Below, piece by piece: positions 15,211 through 23,606 of a DNA stretch of 33,925 nucleotides. This stretch comes from an uncultured Desulfovibrio sp. (GTDB taxonomy: Bacteria; Desulfobacterota; Desulfovibrionia; Desulfovibrionales; Desulfovibrionaceae): positions 1-33,925 of the forward strand of contig NZ_CALVHE010000021.1 in assembly GCF_944327235.1 (NCBI RefSeq), read 5' to 3'. The position numbers were made by a program, and so were the translations under genes. The notes beneath the pieces were generated by a model. It saw nothing but the letters and a program-made list of their open reading frames with translations. It searched no databases and was not told where the DNA came from. Position 1 is the first letter of the stretch. Each line of letters starts with the position of its first letter.

Positions 15211-17592
15211 TAATTCGTGAGCCGTACGGCTCAGGATATCTTCCTGGATTTCCTTGCTCAGTTCCACGAAATAGGCGCTGTAACCGGCCACCCGGACAAG
15301 CAGGCTCTTGTACTCTTCCGGATGCTGCTGGGCGCAGCGCAGGATCTCATGGCTGACGACATTGAATTGCACGTGGAAGACGTCAAGGTCAAGGAAGGTC
15401 TTGAGGAAAGCCGAGATACGGGCGCGGCCTTCCTTGCCCTGGATGACCTGCGGGGTGAACTTGATGTTCAGCAGGGTCCCGCCGTCGATGCTTTCGTGCG
15501 GCAGCTTGCCGAGCGACTGCAGGATGGCCGTCGGTCCCATGCGGTCATGGCCCTGCGAGGGCGAGCAGCCGTCGGCCAGCGGCCGTCCGGCATTGCGGCC
15601 GGACGGCAGGGCCGCGACAGACATGCCCTGCGGCACGTTGGAGGAGACGGGATACAGGGCCGGCAGCTTGTGATTGCCGAGCTTGCCGCGATAGGTATCG
15701 ATCTCCTTGATGATGACGTCACACATGGCGATCATGGCCTCGTCCGCGCCGGGGTCGTTGTTGCCCCACTTGGGAGCGTCTTCCTCAAGGGCGCGCTGGA
15801 GCGCCTCATAGCCCTTGAAGTCGGCCTTGATGGCGGCGGTCAGATCCGCCATGCTGAAGCGCTTTTCATCAAAGATGATCTTCTTGACGGCGGCCAGCGA
15901 ATCCACGAAGTCGCCCACGCCGTTGCCGTTCATGCCGGGGCCGGTATTGAATTCCGCACCGCCGTGGGTGAGGTCGCGTCCCTTCTCCATGCAGCCCGTG
16001 GTGAACATGGAGGCCACAGGATTGGGCAGATACTGGTAGTGCAGCTCTTCCAGCATGTTCTGCGAGACGGAGAACTGATGCAGCAGATGCCGCAGCTGGG
16101 CAAAGAGCGCTTCCTTGAACTGGTCGAAGGTGGTGAAGGTGGCCGGATCGCCGGTCTCCAGCCCGAGCTTCTTGCCGCTCTGCAGATGGATGCCGTTGGT
16201 CATGGTGAATTCCACAGCGCTGCCCAGATTGTAGTGTCCGGCGGAACTCCACTGATAATGCCGTCCGGCCAGCTGAGCTTCCACGCAGCCGATGGGGGCC
16301 CAGTCACGGGCGAGGTGAGCGGGGATGCCCTTCTTGAGCAGCATCTTGTAGCCCACGTCGTCACTGAAGACCGCCGGGAAACCGGATCCCGTCTGCACCA
16401 GTTCCGCCACCTTGAGGAAGAAGGCTTCCGGATTCTTCTTGCTGATGCGCACCGAAAGCGAGGGCTGCACCATCTGCACGTCGATGCCCGCTTGCAGCAT
16501 GAGATAGGTCAGGGGATTGACGGCGTCCCGCCCGTAGGTGTCCAGCCCGCCGAGCGCGATGTTCTGGAAGGCGCAATAGCCGGAATAATGCTTGGCGGCG
16601 GGTTCGTTCCAGTACCAGATCTGTTCGCCGGTCTTCACATAGAAGCATTCGATGAGTTCCAGGATCTCTTCGTCCGACGTGCCGGCGGCGCGTTCCTTTT
16701 CATAGTAGGGCAGCAGATACTGGTCGAGCAGACCGGGCGAGTAGCCCCCCGCGTTGCCTTCGATGAACAGACCCACGAAAACGAAGTAGACGAGCTGCAT
16801 GGCTTCGTGGAAGGTGCTGGGCGGATTGTGGGCAATGGCCCGGCAGGCGTTCTCGATGCGGCGCAGGTCAGCCTTGCGCTGTTCGTCGGCGCCGACCTGC
16901 AGGGCACGCGCGGCGTCGGCATGACGCTCGCAAAGCAGGGAGAAGCCTTCGCAGCAGATGATGACCGACTGCCAGAAATCACGCTTGGCAAAGTTTTCGA
17001 TGTCGTTGAAATCCAGCGTCGCCAGATGCTCTTCGGCCTGACGGCGGATGCCGTCGAAGCCGAGCGGCAGGATGATCTGCTGGAAGGCCGGGACCATGTC
17101 GCCCGGCGTGCATTCGATCTTCACGTCATTGTCGCACACGCCGCCCACGGCGACCAGATCGCGTATCTCCTGCGGGGCGCGGGCATTCCAGAAATCGCGC
17201 AGCGTCTTGCCCTTCCAGTAGGGATAGACCAGCTCGCGATACTGACGCTTCTGCTCGTCGGTGATCTGGTAGGGGTCCTGAGGACGGGTGCTCATGGTGT
17301 CCAGTTCCTCATAGAACCAGTTGTTGGACAGTTCGGGGTTGACGTGGATGCTGCGCGCCACGGCCCCCGCATTGCCCACGATGAGCTCATGCGGCTGGAT
17401 GGTGATGGTCTTGGTCTCGCAGTGCCGCCGGAAGGCCTTGGCGCGGCGGATGATCATGGGTTCGCTTTCGGTCTCCTTGAAGACTTCCGTCTTGGAGAGC
17501 GCCCCTTCGATGCAGACGCTGGGCCGATGGGAAAAGAACTGGGACTTCAGCTGCATGACGCGGTCAAGCCGCATCTTTTCGGTAATAGCCAT
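15208..17592 (-). CDS. Glycyl-radical enzyme of unassigned substrate
   Basis: 794 residues, the usual length for dehydratase/lyase-type glycyl-radical enzymes. The C-terminal radical loop is RVAGYSAYFVEL with Gly770; the thiyl Cys436 and base Glu438 lie in IGCVEAQ. By eye, D165 (GDMVP) occupies the position of glycerol dehydratase His164, and S450 that of its Asp447. Arg residues equivalent to those that hold the sulfonate in isethionate sulfite-lyase (R189, R678) are not seen. The enzyme therefore probably breaks a C-X bond in a substrate different from both; a C-S, C-N or C-O lyase on a C2-C3 compound is possible. Start ATG 17592 has GGAGGA upstream. The activase gene precedes it by 54 bases. 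Confidence 0.88.
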   Translation of the reverse strand: MAITEKMRLDRVMQLKSQFFSHRPSVCIEGALSKTEVFKETESEPMIIRRAKAFRRHCETKTITIQPHELIVGNAGAVARSIHVNPELSNNWFYEELDTMSTRPQDPYQITDEQKRQYRELVYPYWKGKTLRDFWNARAPQEIRDLVAVGGVCDNDVKIECTPGDMVPAFQQIILPLGFDGIRRQAEEHLATLDFNDIENFAKRDFWQSVIICCEGFSLLCERHADAARALQVGADEQRKADLRRIENACRAIAHNPPSTFHEAMQLVYFVFVGLFIEGNAGGYSPGLLDQYLLPYYEKERAAGTSDEEILELIECFYVKTGEQIWYWNEPAAKHYSGYCAFQNIALGGLDTYGRDAVNPLTYLMLQAGIDVQMVQPSLSVRISKKNPEAFFLKVAELVQTGSGFPAVFSDDVGYKMLLKKGIPAHLARDWAPIGCVEAQLAGRHYQWSSAGHYNLGSAVEFTMTNGIHLQSGKKLGLETGDPATFTTFDQFKEALFAQLRHLLHQFSVSQNMLEELHYQYLPNPVASMFTTGCMEKGRDLTHGGAEFNTGPGMNGNGVGDFVDSLAAVKKIIFDEKRFSMADLTAAIKADFKGYEALQRALEEDAPKWGNNDPGADEAMIAMCDVIIKEIDTYRGKLGNHKLPALYPVSSNVPQGMSVAALPSGRNAGRPLADGCSPSQGHDRMGPTAILQSLGKLPHESIDGGTLLNIKFTPQVIQGKEGRARISAFLKTFLDLDVFHVQFNVVSHEILRCAQQHPEEYKSLLVRVAGYSAYFVELSKEIQEDILSRTAHEL

Positions 17593-17646
17593 GATGTTCC
17601 TCCAGAATCGTCATCACGGACAGGTTATATGTCGTGTTGGGTGTTT

Positions 17647-18561
17647 CTAGGCCGTACAAAGGACAGGGATGCGTCCGAGTCCCGCGCGCAGGACGGAAAC
17701 GGCATGGGAGACCCGTTCCTCTTCCAGCGGAGGCGTATCGCCCAGGGCGTATTCCCGGCCCAGCATTTCGTATTTGTTCTTGCCCAGACGATGGTACGGC
17801 AGGACCTCCAGGTCGAAGTTGCCTTCCATACCGGCGAGCAGAGCGGCGTAGGCGGCAAGATGCGCGTCGTCGTCATTGCAGCCGGGGATGAGCGGCAGCC
17901 GCACATGGATGGGTTCGACCCTGTCCTTAAGCAGGCGGGCGAAATTGTCCAGGATATGCGTATTGTCCATGCCGGTCAGACGCTTGTGCTCCTCGTTGTC
18001 CACATGCTTGATGTCCATGAAGAGGATGTCCGTCACCGACGAGAGCCGGAGCAGGTTCTCGTAGGGAGCATAGCCGGACGTCTCCACGGCCGTCTGTATG
18101 CCGAGTGAGCGGCATTCTTCGCTAAGGGCCACCGCGAAGTCGCACTGGGCCAGCACCTCGCCGCCGGACAGGGTCACGCCGCCGCCGGAGTTGCGATAAA
18201 AGAGCATGTCGGCCGCGATATTGGCCACGACGCTTTCCAGCGTGTATTCCTGACCGGCCATGATCAGCGCCTTGCCCGGACAGGACGACGTGCACAGGCC
18301 GCAGTTGATGCAGCGGCTGCGGTCGATCTGCGGCAGAGAGCCGGGCACCATGTGCACCGCCTGCTGCGGGCAGACCGCCGCACAGGCCCCGCAGCGCAGG
18401 CACTTGTCCGTCTTTTGCAGGAGTTCCGCGCCGAAATGCTGCGTGGTGGGATTGGAACACCAGAGGCAGCGCAGCGGGCAGCCCTTGAAAAAGACCGTGG
18501 TACGCGTTCCCGGCCCGTCATGCAGGCTGAAATGCTGGATGTTTTCTATGACGGCCTTCAT
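17647..18561 (-). CDS. Glycyl-radical enzyme activating enzyme (radical SAM)
   Basis: 304 residues. Radical-SAM cluster cysteines C28, C32 and C35 in GCPLRCLWCSN. Two ferredoxin-type 4Fe-4S motifs follow (C54/57/60/64 and C84/87/90/94), the usual insertion in activases of the dehydratase-lyase class. GGGVTLSGGEVL is the SAM-binding GGE segment. It cleaves SAM to make a 5'-deoxyadenosyl radical that abstracts H from Gly770 of the adjacent enzyme. The ATG overlaps the TGA of the SDR gene (ATGA), so the two are translationally coupled. Confidence 0.93.
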   Translation of the reverse strand: MKAVIENIQHFSLHDGPGTRTTVFFKGCPLRCLWCSNPTTQHFGAELLQKTDKCLRCGACAAVCPQQAVHMVPGSLPQIDRSRCINCGLCTSSCPGKALIMAGQEYTLESVVANIAADMLFYRNSGGGVTLSGGEVLAQCDFAVALSEECRSLGIQTAVETSGYAPYENLLRLSSVTDILFMDIKHVDNEEHKRLTGMDNTHILDNFARLLKDRVEPIHVRLPLIPGCNDDDAHLAAYAALLAGMEGNFDLEVLPYHRLGKNKYEMLGREYALGDTPPLEEERVSHAVSVLRAGLGRIPVLCTA

Positions 18562-19373
18562 GACTCAGCCTGCACGTCAAGCTCGTTGAATTCCTGCTCG
18601 TGTCGCCGTCTGAGGGCATAGAGCTTGGCCAGTTCCACCGAGGCGCGGCGTTCCACGTCGCCGGCGCACTCCAGCATGACTTCCATGACGCGCACGGAAG
18701 GGCTCATGCTCAGGAGCCAGCGTACGGTCTTGGCCACGTCTTCCGGCTGCACCATCTCTTCGGGGCGCAGCGAGGGGCCTTCATTGGCGGCCATTTCCGT
18801 ATTGACCCAGCCGGGGCAGATGGTGGTGATGCTGATGCCCTTGGCGGCATAGTCGCGATAGGCCGATTCGCTCAGGCCCACCAGCCCGTATTTGGAGGCG
18901 GAATAGCCGCCCAGCCCCGCCACGGCCACCTTGCCGTTGCGCGAGGCCACATTGATGACGCGCCCGCCACCCCGGGCGACCATATGGGGTAGGAAAGCCT
19001 GCATGAAGAGGAAGGGCGCCCGGAGATTGACCTCGAACAGGCGCGTGAAGGTCTCCACATCCAGATCGAACGTGCCGGGGATGCTGATGCCCGCGGCATT
19101 GAACAGCAGGTCGATACGGCCGTGCTTGCTGATGATGACGTCGGCAGCGGCCTTGACGGCCGCCACATCGGCCACGTCCACGGCAGCGGTGTCGGGCATG
19201 TGCTCCGCGTCCGGCGCATGTTTTTCGGTCAACTCGCGGCAGGCCTGCTCAAGATTACGAGGATTGCGGGCCACGAGCACGACGCGATAGCCCAGACGCA
19301 TACACTCATCCGCCACGGCCTTGCCGATACCGCGGCTTCCGCCAGTTACGACAGCTACGGGAACCTGATTCAT
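18558..19373 (-). CDS. Short-chain dehydrogenase/reductase
   Basis: 271 residues. Classical SDR: TGGSRGIG (10-17), NAAG (92-95), N116, and the catalytic S144, Y157, K161 in the GGYSASKYG context. CPGWVNTEMA follows as in the family. The residue after the second strand (VLVARNPRN) suits NADP(H). A ~30-residue charged C-terminal extension is present (LYALRRRHEQEF). Start ATG 19373 is preceded by GGAGGA. Between a cupin and the radical pair, it most likely oxidises the substrate before, or reduces the carbonyl product after, the radical reaction. Sulfonate-pathway reductases of this type are known, but the substrate is not shown here. Confidence 0.85.
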   Translation of the reverse strand: MNQVPVAVVTGGSRGIGKAVADECMRLGYRVVLVARNPRNLEQACRELTEKHAPDAEHMPDTAAVDVADVAAVKAAADVIISKHGRIDLLFNAAGISIPGTFDLDVETFTRLFEVNLRAPFLFMQAFLPHMVARGGGRVINVASRNGKVAVAGLGGYSASKYGLVGLSESAYRDYAAKGISITTICPGWVNTEMAANEGPSLRPEEMVQPEDVAKTVRWLLSMSPSVRVMEVMLECAGDVERRASVELAKLYALRRRHEQEFNELDVQAES

Positions 19374-19404
19374 AACATCTTCCTCCTATTTGTCCGCGCG
19401 GCGG

Positions 19405-19761
19405 TTATTCCGGTACGACGCAGCAGATAAACGTCTTTTTTACATACTTGGCGACATGCCAGATGGTATGCGCCCCCTGGGGGATGACGAAGCAGTCCCC
19501 GGCTTTGACCGTCAGACGGCTGCCGTCGGCGTGTTCGATGACGGCCTCGCCTTCGAGGATGGCGCACATCTCGCAGCTCGGGTGCGACGGGATTTCAAAG
19601 CTGCCGGCGGCGCATTCCCAGACGCCGGCGTTGACCGTTCCCCGCGGGTGGACGAAGCGTCGCCAGACATGGGTAACGGGATTTCCCGACAACGGGTTGG
19701 GGGCAACGGCCTCAACGGCTTCGGCCATGCTCCCGTCGATGAGAGGGACAACCTTGAGCAT
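19405..19761 (-). CDS. Small cupin of DUF861 (cupin_3) type
   Basis: 118 residues from ATG at 19761 with GGAGG six bases upstream; the longer frame to 19818 lacks a site. The single cupin fold is seen as GVWECAAGSFEIPSHPSCEM, ILEGEAVIEHADGS and AGDCFVIPQGAHTIWHV. This matches EutQ-like cupin_3 proteins. Such proteins are often isomerases, or stabilise an unstable aldehyde or enamine in catabolic operons, but activities vary. It is the first gene of the operon, directly behind the palindromic operator. Confidence 0.8.
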   Translation of the reverse strand: MLKVVPLIDGSMAEAVEAVAPNPLSGNPVTHVWRRFVHPRGTVNAGVWECAAGSFEIPSHPSCEMCAILEGEAVIEHADGSRLTVKAGDCFVIPQGAHTIWHVAKYVKKTFICCVVPE

Positions 19762-19773
19762 CTGATCCTCCTG

Positions 19774-19794
19774 AAATTCACATATCGTGAATTT
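19774..19794. promoter_or_regulatory. Palindromic operator of the GRE operon (probable IclR site)
   Basis: AAATTCAC, five bases (ATATC), GTGAATTT: an 8-bp perfect inverted repeat. It covers the predicted start of transcription of the cupin operon and ends just before its ribosome site, a position suited to repression. The divergent IclR gene is the natural regulator. Confidence 0.65.
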
Positions 19795-19800
19795 TTTTCT

Positions 19801-19829
19801 ATTATTGTTTACACACATCCCTTTGTCAA
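19801..19829 (-). promoter_or_regulatory. Sigma70 promoter of the cupin-SDR-activase-GRE operon
   Basis: On the minus strand a perfect TTGACA (19824-19829), 17 bases, AATAAT (19801-19806). The palindrome at 19774-19794 begins six bases after the -10. Confidence 0.7.
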
Positions 19830-19909
19830 GGTGTTATCGACGGGAAAAATAAAATAGGCTACTATCCACTATAGAGAGAAAGCAACGCCGCCGTATCGAG
19901 GGGTCGGAA

Positions 19910-20686
19910 ATGGGAAAAAATAGCGTCATCTATGTGCAAACATTTGAAAAAGGTCTGCAACTGCTGGAGCTCCTCGTGGAGGAGAAACATGTGACCGTCA
20001 CCAGCGTGGCCAAGCGCATGGGTATGCAGAAGAGCGCGAGCTACCGTTTTTTGAGTACGCTGCGCCTGCATGGCTATGTGGACAAGGATCAACACAATAA
20101 CTATGTGCTGACCGACAAGCTCTCCAAACTTGGAAAGGGGATCCTGCCCAAAAGGGACTTTGACCAGATCGCCATACAATTTCTTGATGAACTTGCCAAA
20201 AAGAACAAGAAAAACAACGGTATATGCAATCTTGGCATGTGGAATGGCAAGGAGATCGTCTACCGGCTGCAAAGCACCAACTCGAGCTATGCCCAGTTTT
20301 CCGTCGGACGGACCGTGCCCGCGTATTGTTCGGCGCTGGGAAAGGCCATCCTGGCCCATTTGCCGGAAAAGGAACTGTCGGCCTATTTGCAGCGGACGGA
20401 ATTCTCCACGTTTACGGAAAAGACCACGAGCAGTCCCGAACAGCTGTTGCAGGATCTGGAAGAAGTGCGGGCCAAGGGCTATGCCCTCATGGATGGCGAA
20501 CTCTATCCGTCGCTCACGGGGCTTGCCATCCCCATCCTGAGCGCCAAGGTGCCGGTGCGGTACGCGGTGAGCGTCACCCAGACCATTTATGGCTCGGTGG
20601 ACGAGTTTGTGGCGCAGATGCTCGGCCCGCTCAGGGAGACCGTGGAAGACCTTGTGAGTTACGTGGACTATTACGGCTTCAGCTGA
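19910..20686 (+). CDS. IclR-family transcriptional regulator
   Basis: 258 residues. N-terminal winged helix-turn-helix: TFEKGLQLLELLVEE, VTVTSVAKRMGMQKSASYRF, LRLHGYVDKD. The C-terminal effector domain shows GRTVPAYCSALGKAILAHLPE and YALMDGELYPSLTGLAIPIL, as in IclR proteins. GAGGGG stands eight bases before the ATG. It is transcribed away from the cupin/GRE operon across 148 bases that carry that operon's promoter and palindrome. It probably represses the operon until a substrate or intermediate binds. Confidence 0.92.
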   Translation: MGKNSVIYVQTFEKGLQLLELLVEEKHVTVTSVAKRMGMQKSASYRFLSTLRLHGYVDKDQHNNYVLTDKLSKLGKGILPKRDFDQIAIQFLDELAKKNKKNNGICNLGMWNGKEIVYRLQSTNSSYAQFSVGRTVPAYCSALGKAILAHLPEKELSAYLQRTEFSTFTEKTTSSPEQLLQDLEEVRAKGYALMDGELYPSLTGLAIPILSAKVPVRYAVSVTQTIYGSVDEFVAQMLGPLRETVEDLVSYVDYYGFS

Positions 20687-20713
20687 GTTCTGCACTTCTT
20701 CGCCGTATCAGAC

Positions 20714-20768
20714 ATGGAAAAAGGGAGGCATGGCTGTCACGCCATGTCTCCCTTTTTCCATCAGATGT
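20714..20768 (+). terminator. Terminator of the IclR gene
   Basis: A 21-bp stem with one G-T pair: ATGGAAAAAGGGAGGCATGGC, loop TGTCAC, then the complementary arm ending CTCCCTTTTTCCAT (20714-20761). It is nearly symmetrical, so it may work both ways. From here to 21,079 there is no gene; a repeat element and a G-rich hairpin fill the space. Confidence 0.75.
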
Positions 20769-20820
20769 CCCGCGTACAGGATCGCTGCCGCCAGGTTTGT
20801 CCAGCGCAGGAAATGGATAC

Positions 20821-20968
20821 TAGAGCGTTTAATCTTTGAAAAAGATGAAACGCGAGGCGGCGACACAACGCCGCCCGGCCAAAAGTGAGCGGAAAAACCG
20901 CGCTTTTTCCGCGAAACGCCAGGCCGTATGGTTTGAAACGCAAAGCGTTTCAAACTGAAAATGTTCTA
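20821..20968. repeat. MITE-like element, copy C (inverted)
   Basis: 148 bp, TAGAGCGTTT to TGTTCTA, the reverse orientation of copies B and D. The GTTTGAAACGC/GCGTTTCAAAC stem is near the right end, and the GGCGGC/GCCGCC stem lies to its left. Confidence 0.75.
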
Positions 20969-21079
20969 AAGTCTGTTACCACTATTCGTTGCCTGCTTGG
21001 GGGGAAGGGCCCCCCCGCCAGCACGACAGCAGAGCAAAGGGGGGGCTTCCCCCCAAAAAAAGCGTAATGAGTCCTGAGC

Positions 21080-21682
21080 TTAGATGATATAGGACTGTTT
21101 TTCCTGTGGCGACATGCCCGCAATGGATCTGACGAATCGTGCCGGGATGCCGGCCACGATGCAGCCCGGATCCACATCTCGCGTGACCACGGCGCCGGCG
21201 GCAACGATGGCGTTTTCACCTATGCTGACGCCGGGCAGCACCACGGCGCCGGAGCCGATCCAGACGTTCCGGCCGATGACGACAGGCGCAGGACGGCAAC
21301 ATGAACGTTCTTCAGGCAGGAACCCGTGGTTGATGGTGGCCAGTACGACCCTGTGCCCGATCAGGGCGCCGTCTCCGATGTGGATGCCGCCTTGATCCTG
21401 AAAGCAGCAGCAGGCATTGATAAAGACGTTTTTCCCAATGGTGATGTTCTTCCCGAAGTCGCTGTAGAAGGGAGGGAAGAGCGTAAAGGTCGCGTCGATG
21501 GGCTTTCCTGTGAGCTGCGACATGAGCTCGCGTATCTGCTCCGGCGAATGATAGGCAGCGTTCAGTTCCGCCGTGATGCGCATGGCTTCATTGCTGCATT
21601 GCAGCAGCAGATCATGCTCCGGGGTGCCGGGCGTGACGCTTTTTCCCTGATTGAAATGCTGGATGAGCTGCGCCGTATCCAT
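21080..21682 (-). CDS. LacA/Maa/NodL-type O-acetyltransferase (left-handed beta-helix)
   Basis: 200 residues from ATG at 21682 with GGGAG upstream. The N-terminal helical region (HDLLLQCSNEAMRITAELN) is followed by hexapeptide repeats: ITIGKNVFINACC, IHIGDGALIGH, VVIGRNVWIGSGAVVLPGVSIGENAIVAAGAVVTRDV. The catalytic His119 is in ATINHG. The length suits maltose or galactoside acetyltransferases, which acetylate a sugar hydroxyl from acetyl-CoA. No sugar genes are nearby, so the acceptor is unknown. Confidence 0.88.
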   Translation of the reverse strand: MDTAQLIQHFNQGKSVTPGTPEHDLLLQCSNEAMRITAELNAAYHSPEQIRELMSQLTGKPIDATFTLFPPFYSDFGKNITIGKNVFINACCCFQDQGGIHIGDGALIGHRVVLATINHGFLPEERSCCRPAPVVIGRNVWIGSGAVVLPGVSIGENAIVAAGAVVTRDVDPGCIVAGIPARFVRSIAGMSPQEKQSYII

Positions 21683-21893
21683 ATGGTCTCCCTCGTTGTT
21701 CTCCACGGCCCCCGCTGTCTGCCGACCAGGGCCTGTTGATAGCAATCTGTAAAATATTTTAGAGCGGTTTGCCTTTGGGGGCAGGGGGGCCTCGTGTCCC
21801 TGCCGCTTCCCCCGGTAAAAGCGCGCTGGGGAAGGGGAGCGGATAGTGATGCAGCCCCCGGGCGGAGCGCCTTCTCCGGCAGGCCGTCGGATC

Positions 21894-22045
21894 TAGAGCG
21901 GATTCGCATTGAAATCGTGTCCAATCTCAATGCTGACGCTGCCCTCACACTACGGAAAAAGCGTGGTTTTTCCGTGTGTTCGGTTGCGGGTAGTCGCTCT
22001 CGCGACTACCAGAGCAATCCACATTTTCAATGTGGAATTGCTCTA
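21894..22045. repeat. MITE-like element, divergent copy E
   Basis: 152 bp with ends TAGAGCGGATTC and GGAATTGCTCTA. Its middle differs from copies B-D, but the design is the same: inverted TAGAGC ends and internal hairpins, including TCCACATT/AATGTGGA. The last CTA is the TAG stop codon of the hydrolase gene. Another TAGAGCGGTTTGCC end lies at 21760 with no clear partner. Confidence 0.65.
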
Positions 22046-23131
22046 TCGCAGATGGGTCCTGAAAAAGTTCTCCATCGTGTCCCAGGGGATGACATCCATC
22101 CGGTCGTACAAGTCCACATGGCTGGCCTGGGGGACGATCAGCAGTTCCTTGTTGTCGCCGCGGAGTTTTTTGAAGGTATCCTCACTGAAGTAGCGGGAGT
22201 GGGCTTTTTCGCCGTGGATGAGCAGGACGGCGGAACGGATCTCGCCTGCGTAGGCCAGCAGGGGCATGGTCATGAACGAAAGGGCCGAAGTGGCGTTCCA
22301 GCCGCTGCCACCGTTGAGCGAGCGCGGATGATAGCCGCGCGGTGTTTTGTAGTAATCGTAATAGTCCTTGACGAAGGCTGGTTCATCGCCGGTCAGCGTG
22401 TCGGGGAGGCCGCCGGCGGACGCGATATGGCCGGAGCGGGCATCCGCGGTACGCTGCTCGTTCAGTCGGGTGCGGAGGGCATGGCGTCCTTCTTCGTCCA
22501 TGGCGTCGAAATAGCCGTTGGCGATGACGCGACTCATATCGTACATGGTGGAGGCGACCGTGGCCTTGATGCGGGTATCCATGGCGGCAGCGTTGATCCC
22601 CATGCCGCCGAAGCCGCAGATGCCGATGATGCCGATACGCCCGGCGTCCACATCCTCACGGGTGACGAGGTAGTCCACCGCCGCGCTGAAATCCTCGGTA
22701 TTGATGTCGGGCGAGGCGACATGGCGCGGCTGTCCGCCGCTTTCACCGGTAAAGGAAGGGTCGAAGGCAAGCGTGATGAAACCGCGCTCGGCCATGGTCT
22801 GGGCATAAAGGCCCGAAGCCTGCTCTTTTACCGCGCCGAAAGGTCCGCTGACGGCAATGGCCGCCAGCTTCCCCTCGACCTCTCTGGGGCGGTACAGGTC
22901 CGCCACCAGCGTGATGCCGTAGCGATTCTGAAAGGTCACCTTTTGGTGCGTCACGTTGTCGCTTTGAGGAAACGTCTTGTCCCAGTCTTTTTCCAGTTGC
23001 ATGGCGGTATCATCCTTTATGGAGTTGCCGGTTGACGAGGGGGCGGCTGCGGGGGCCTGGACGGAAAACATGGTCAGACTCCCCAGCACGAGGCCGGTGA
23101 GCAGCAAACCGCGCATGATCAGCATGGGCAT
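22043..23131 (-). CDS. Exported alpha/beta hydrolase, dienelactone-hydrolase/YcjY-like
   Basis: 362 residues from ATG at 23131, five bases after GGAGGT; the frame upstream to 23422 lacks a site. The N-terminus (MRGLLLTGLVLGSLTMFSVQAPAAA) is a signal peptide. The fold shows QNRYGITLVADLYRP, LAFDPSFTGESGG and the nucleophile elbow GICGFGG with Cys172 in place of Ser, as in dienelactone-hydrolase-like proteins. The terminal LIVPQASHVDLYD carries the catalytic His. Substrate unknown; the signal suggests periplasmic action. It stands alone, divergent from the sigma54 activator. Confidence 0.82.
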   Translation of the reverse strand: MPMLIMRGLLLTGLVLGSLTMFSVQAPAAAPSSTGNSIKDDTAMQLEKDWDKTFPQSDNVTHQKVTFQNRYGITLVADLYRPREVEGKLAAIAVSGPFGAVKEQASGLYAQTMAERGFITLAFDPSFTGESGGQPRHVASPDINTEDFSAAVDYLVTREDVDAGRIGIIGICGFGGMGINAAAMDTRIKATVASTMYDMSRVIANGYFDAMDEEGRHALRTRLNEQRTADARSGHIASAGGLPDTLTGDEPAFVKDYYDYYKTPRGYHPRSLNGGSGWNATSALSFMTMPLLAYAGEIRSAVLLIHGEKAHSRYFSEDTFKKLRGDNKELLIVPQASHVDLYDRMDVIPWDTMENFFRTHLR

Positions 23132-23218
23132 GGCGCACCTCCTGTTTGTCTGTACTGCCGGATCGGCAGCACGTTCCGTGTACGGCGAAAGAGTAGACAG
23201 GCAGTAAAATAATAGCAA

Positions 23219-23243
23219 ATACTTATATTGAATATAAAAGTAT
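23219..23243. promoter_or_regulatory. Imperfect AT-rich palindrome upstream of the hydrolase
   Basis: ATACTT and AAGTAT bracket a further TAT/ATA pairing across 25 bases in an AT-rich stretch (23,200-23,320) that probably contains the hydrolase promoter. Confidence 0.3.
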
Positions 23244-23414
23244 GCTGATAAGGCATGATATGGCCTGCCAAAGATATTTTTATAACTTACTGTAAAATAA
23301 TACTTGTTTTTATATCGTGAGGTGTTTCGTCCCCAATTACTGTTACCCAAGTAGCGGGTTTGGGGGTAAGATGGGGGAGTTTGAGGGGGAAGCCCCCCTT
23401 TTTGCCGCAAGCAG

Positions 23415-23606
23415 CGACCCAAAGGGCGGCCCGCAGGGCCGTGCCTGTTAGGCGACGAGGGAGCCTTACAGGCATCGACAGCAGAGCGCGACCCAAAGGG
23501 CGGCCCGCAGGGCCGTGCCTGTTAGGCGACGAGGGAGCCTTACAGGCATCGACAGCAGAGCGCGACCCAAAGGGCGGCCCGCAGGGCCGTGCCTGTTGGG
23601 CGACGA
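23415..23606. repeat. 74-bp tandem repeat, about 2.6 copies
   Basis: CGACCCAAAGGGCGGCCC recurs at 23415, 23489 and 23563, exactly 74 bases apart, almost unchanged. Each full unit holds a GCCTGTTAGGC/GCCTTACAGGC stem. No unique spacers are present. With the flanking G-rich hairpins it fills most of the 843-base gap between hydrolase and activator; the remainder (about 23,670-23,970) shows nothing recognised. Confidence 0.85.

Noticed and set aside
15208..17592. Assignment of the radical enzyme as isethionate sulfite-lyase (IslA)
   Set aside because: It is shorter than IslA, the characteristic Arg residues are not seen at the expected positions, and the usual neighbours differ. The possibility cannot be excluded by eye.
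15217..18108. 963-codon open frame on the + strand opposite the glycyl-radical enzyme and activase
   Set aside because: It is antisense to two genes with clear catalytic motifs, lacks a ribosome site and recognisable domains, and reflects GC-biased codon use.
23415..23606. CRISPR array
   Set aside because: The 74-bp units repeat without unique spacers and no cas gene is nearby.
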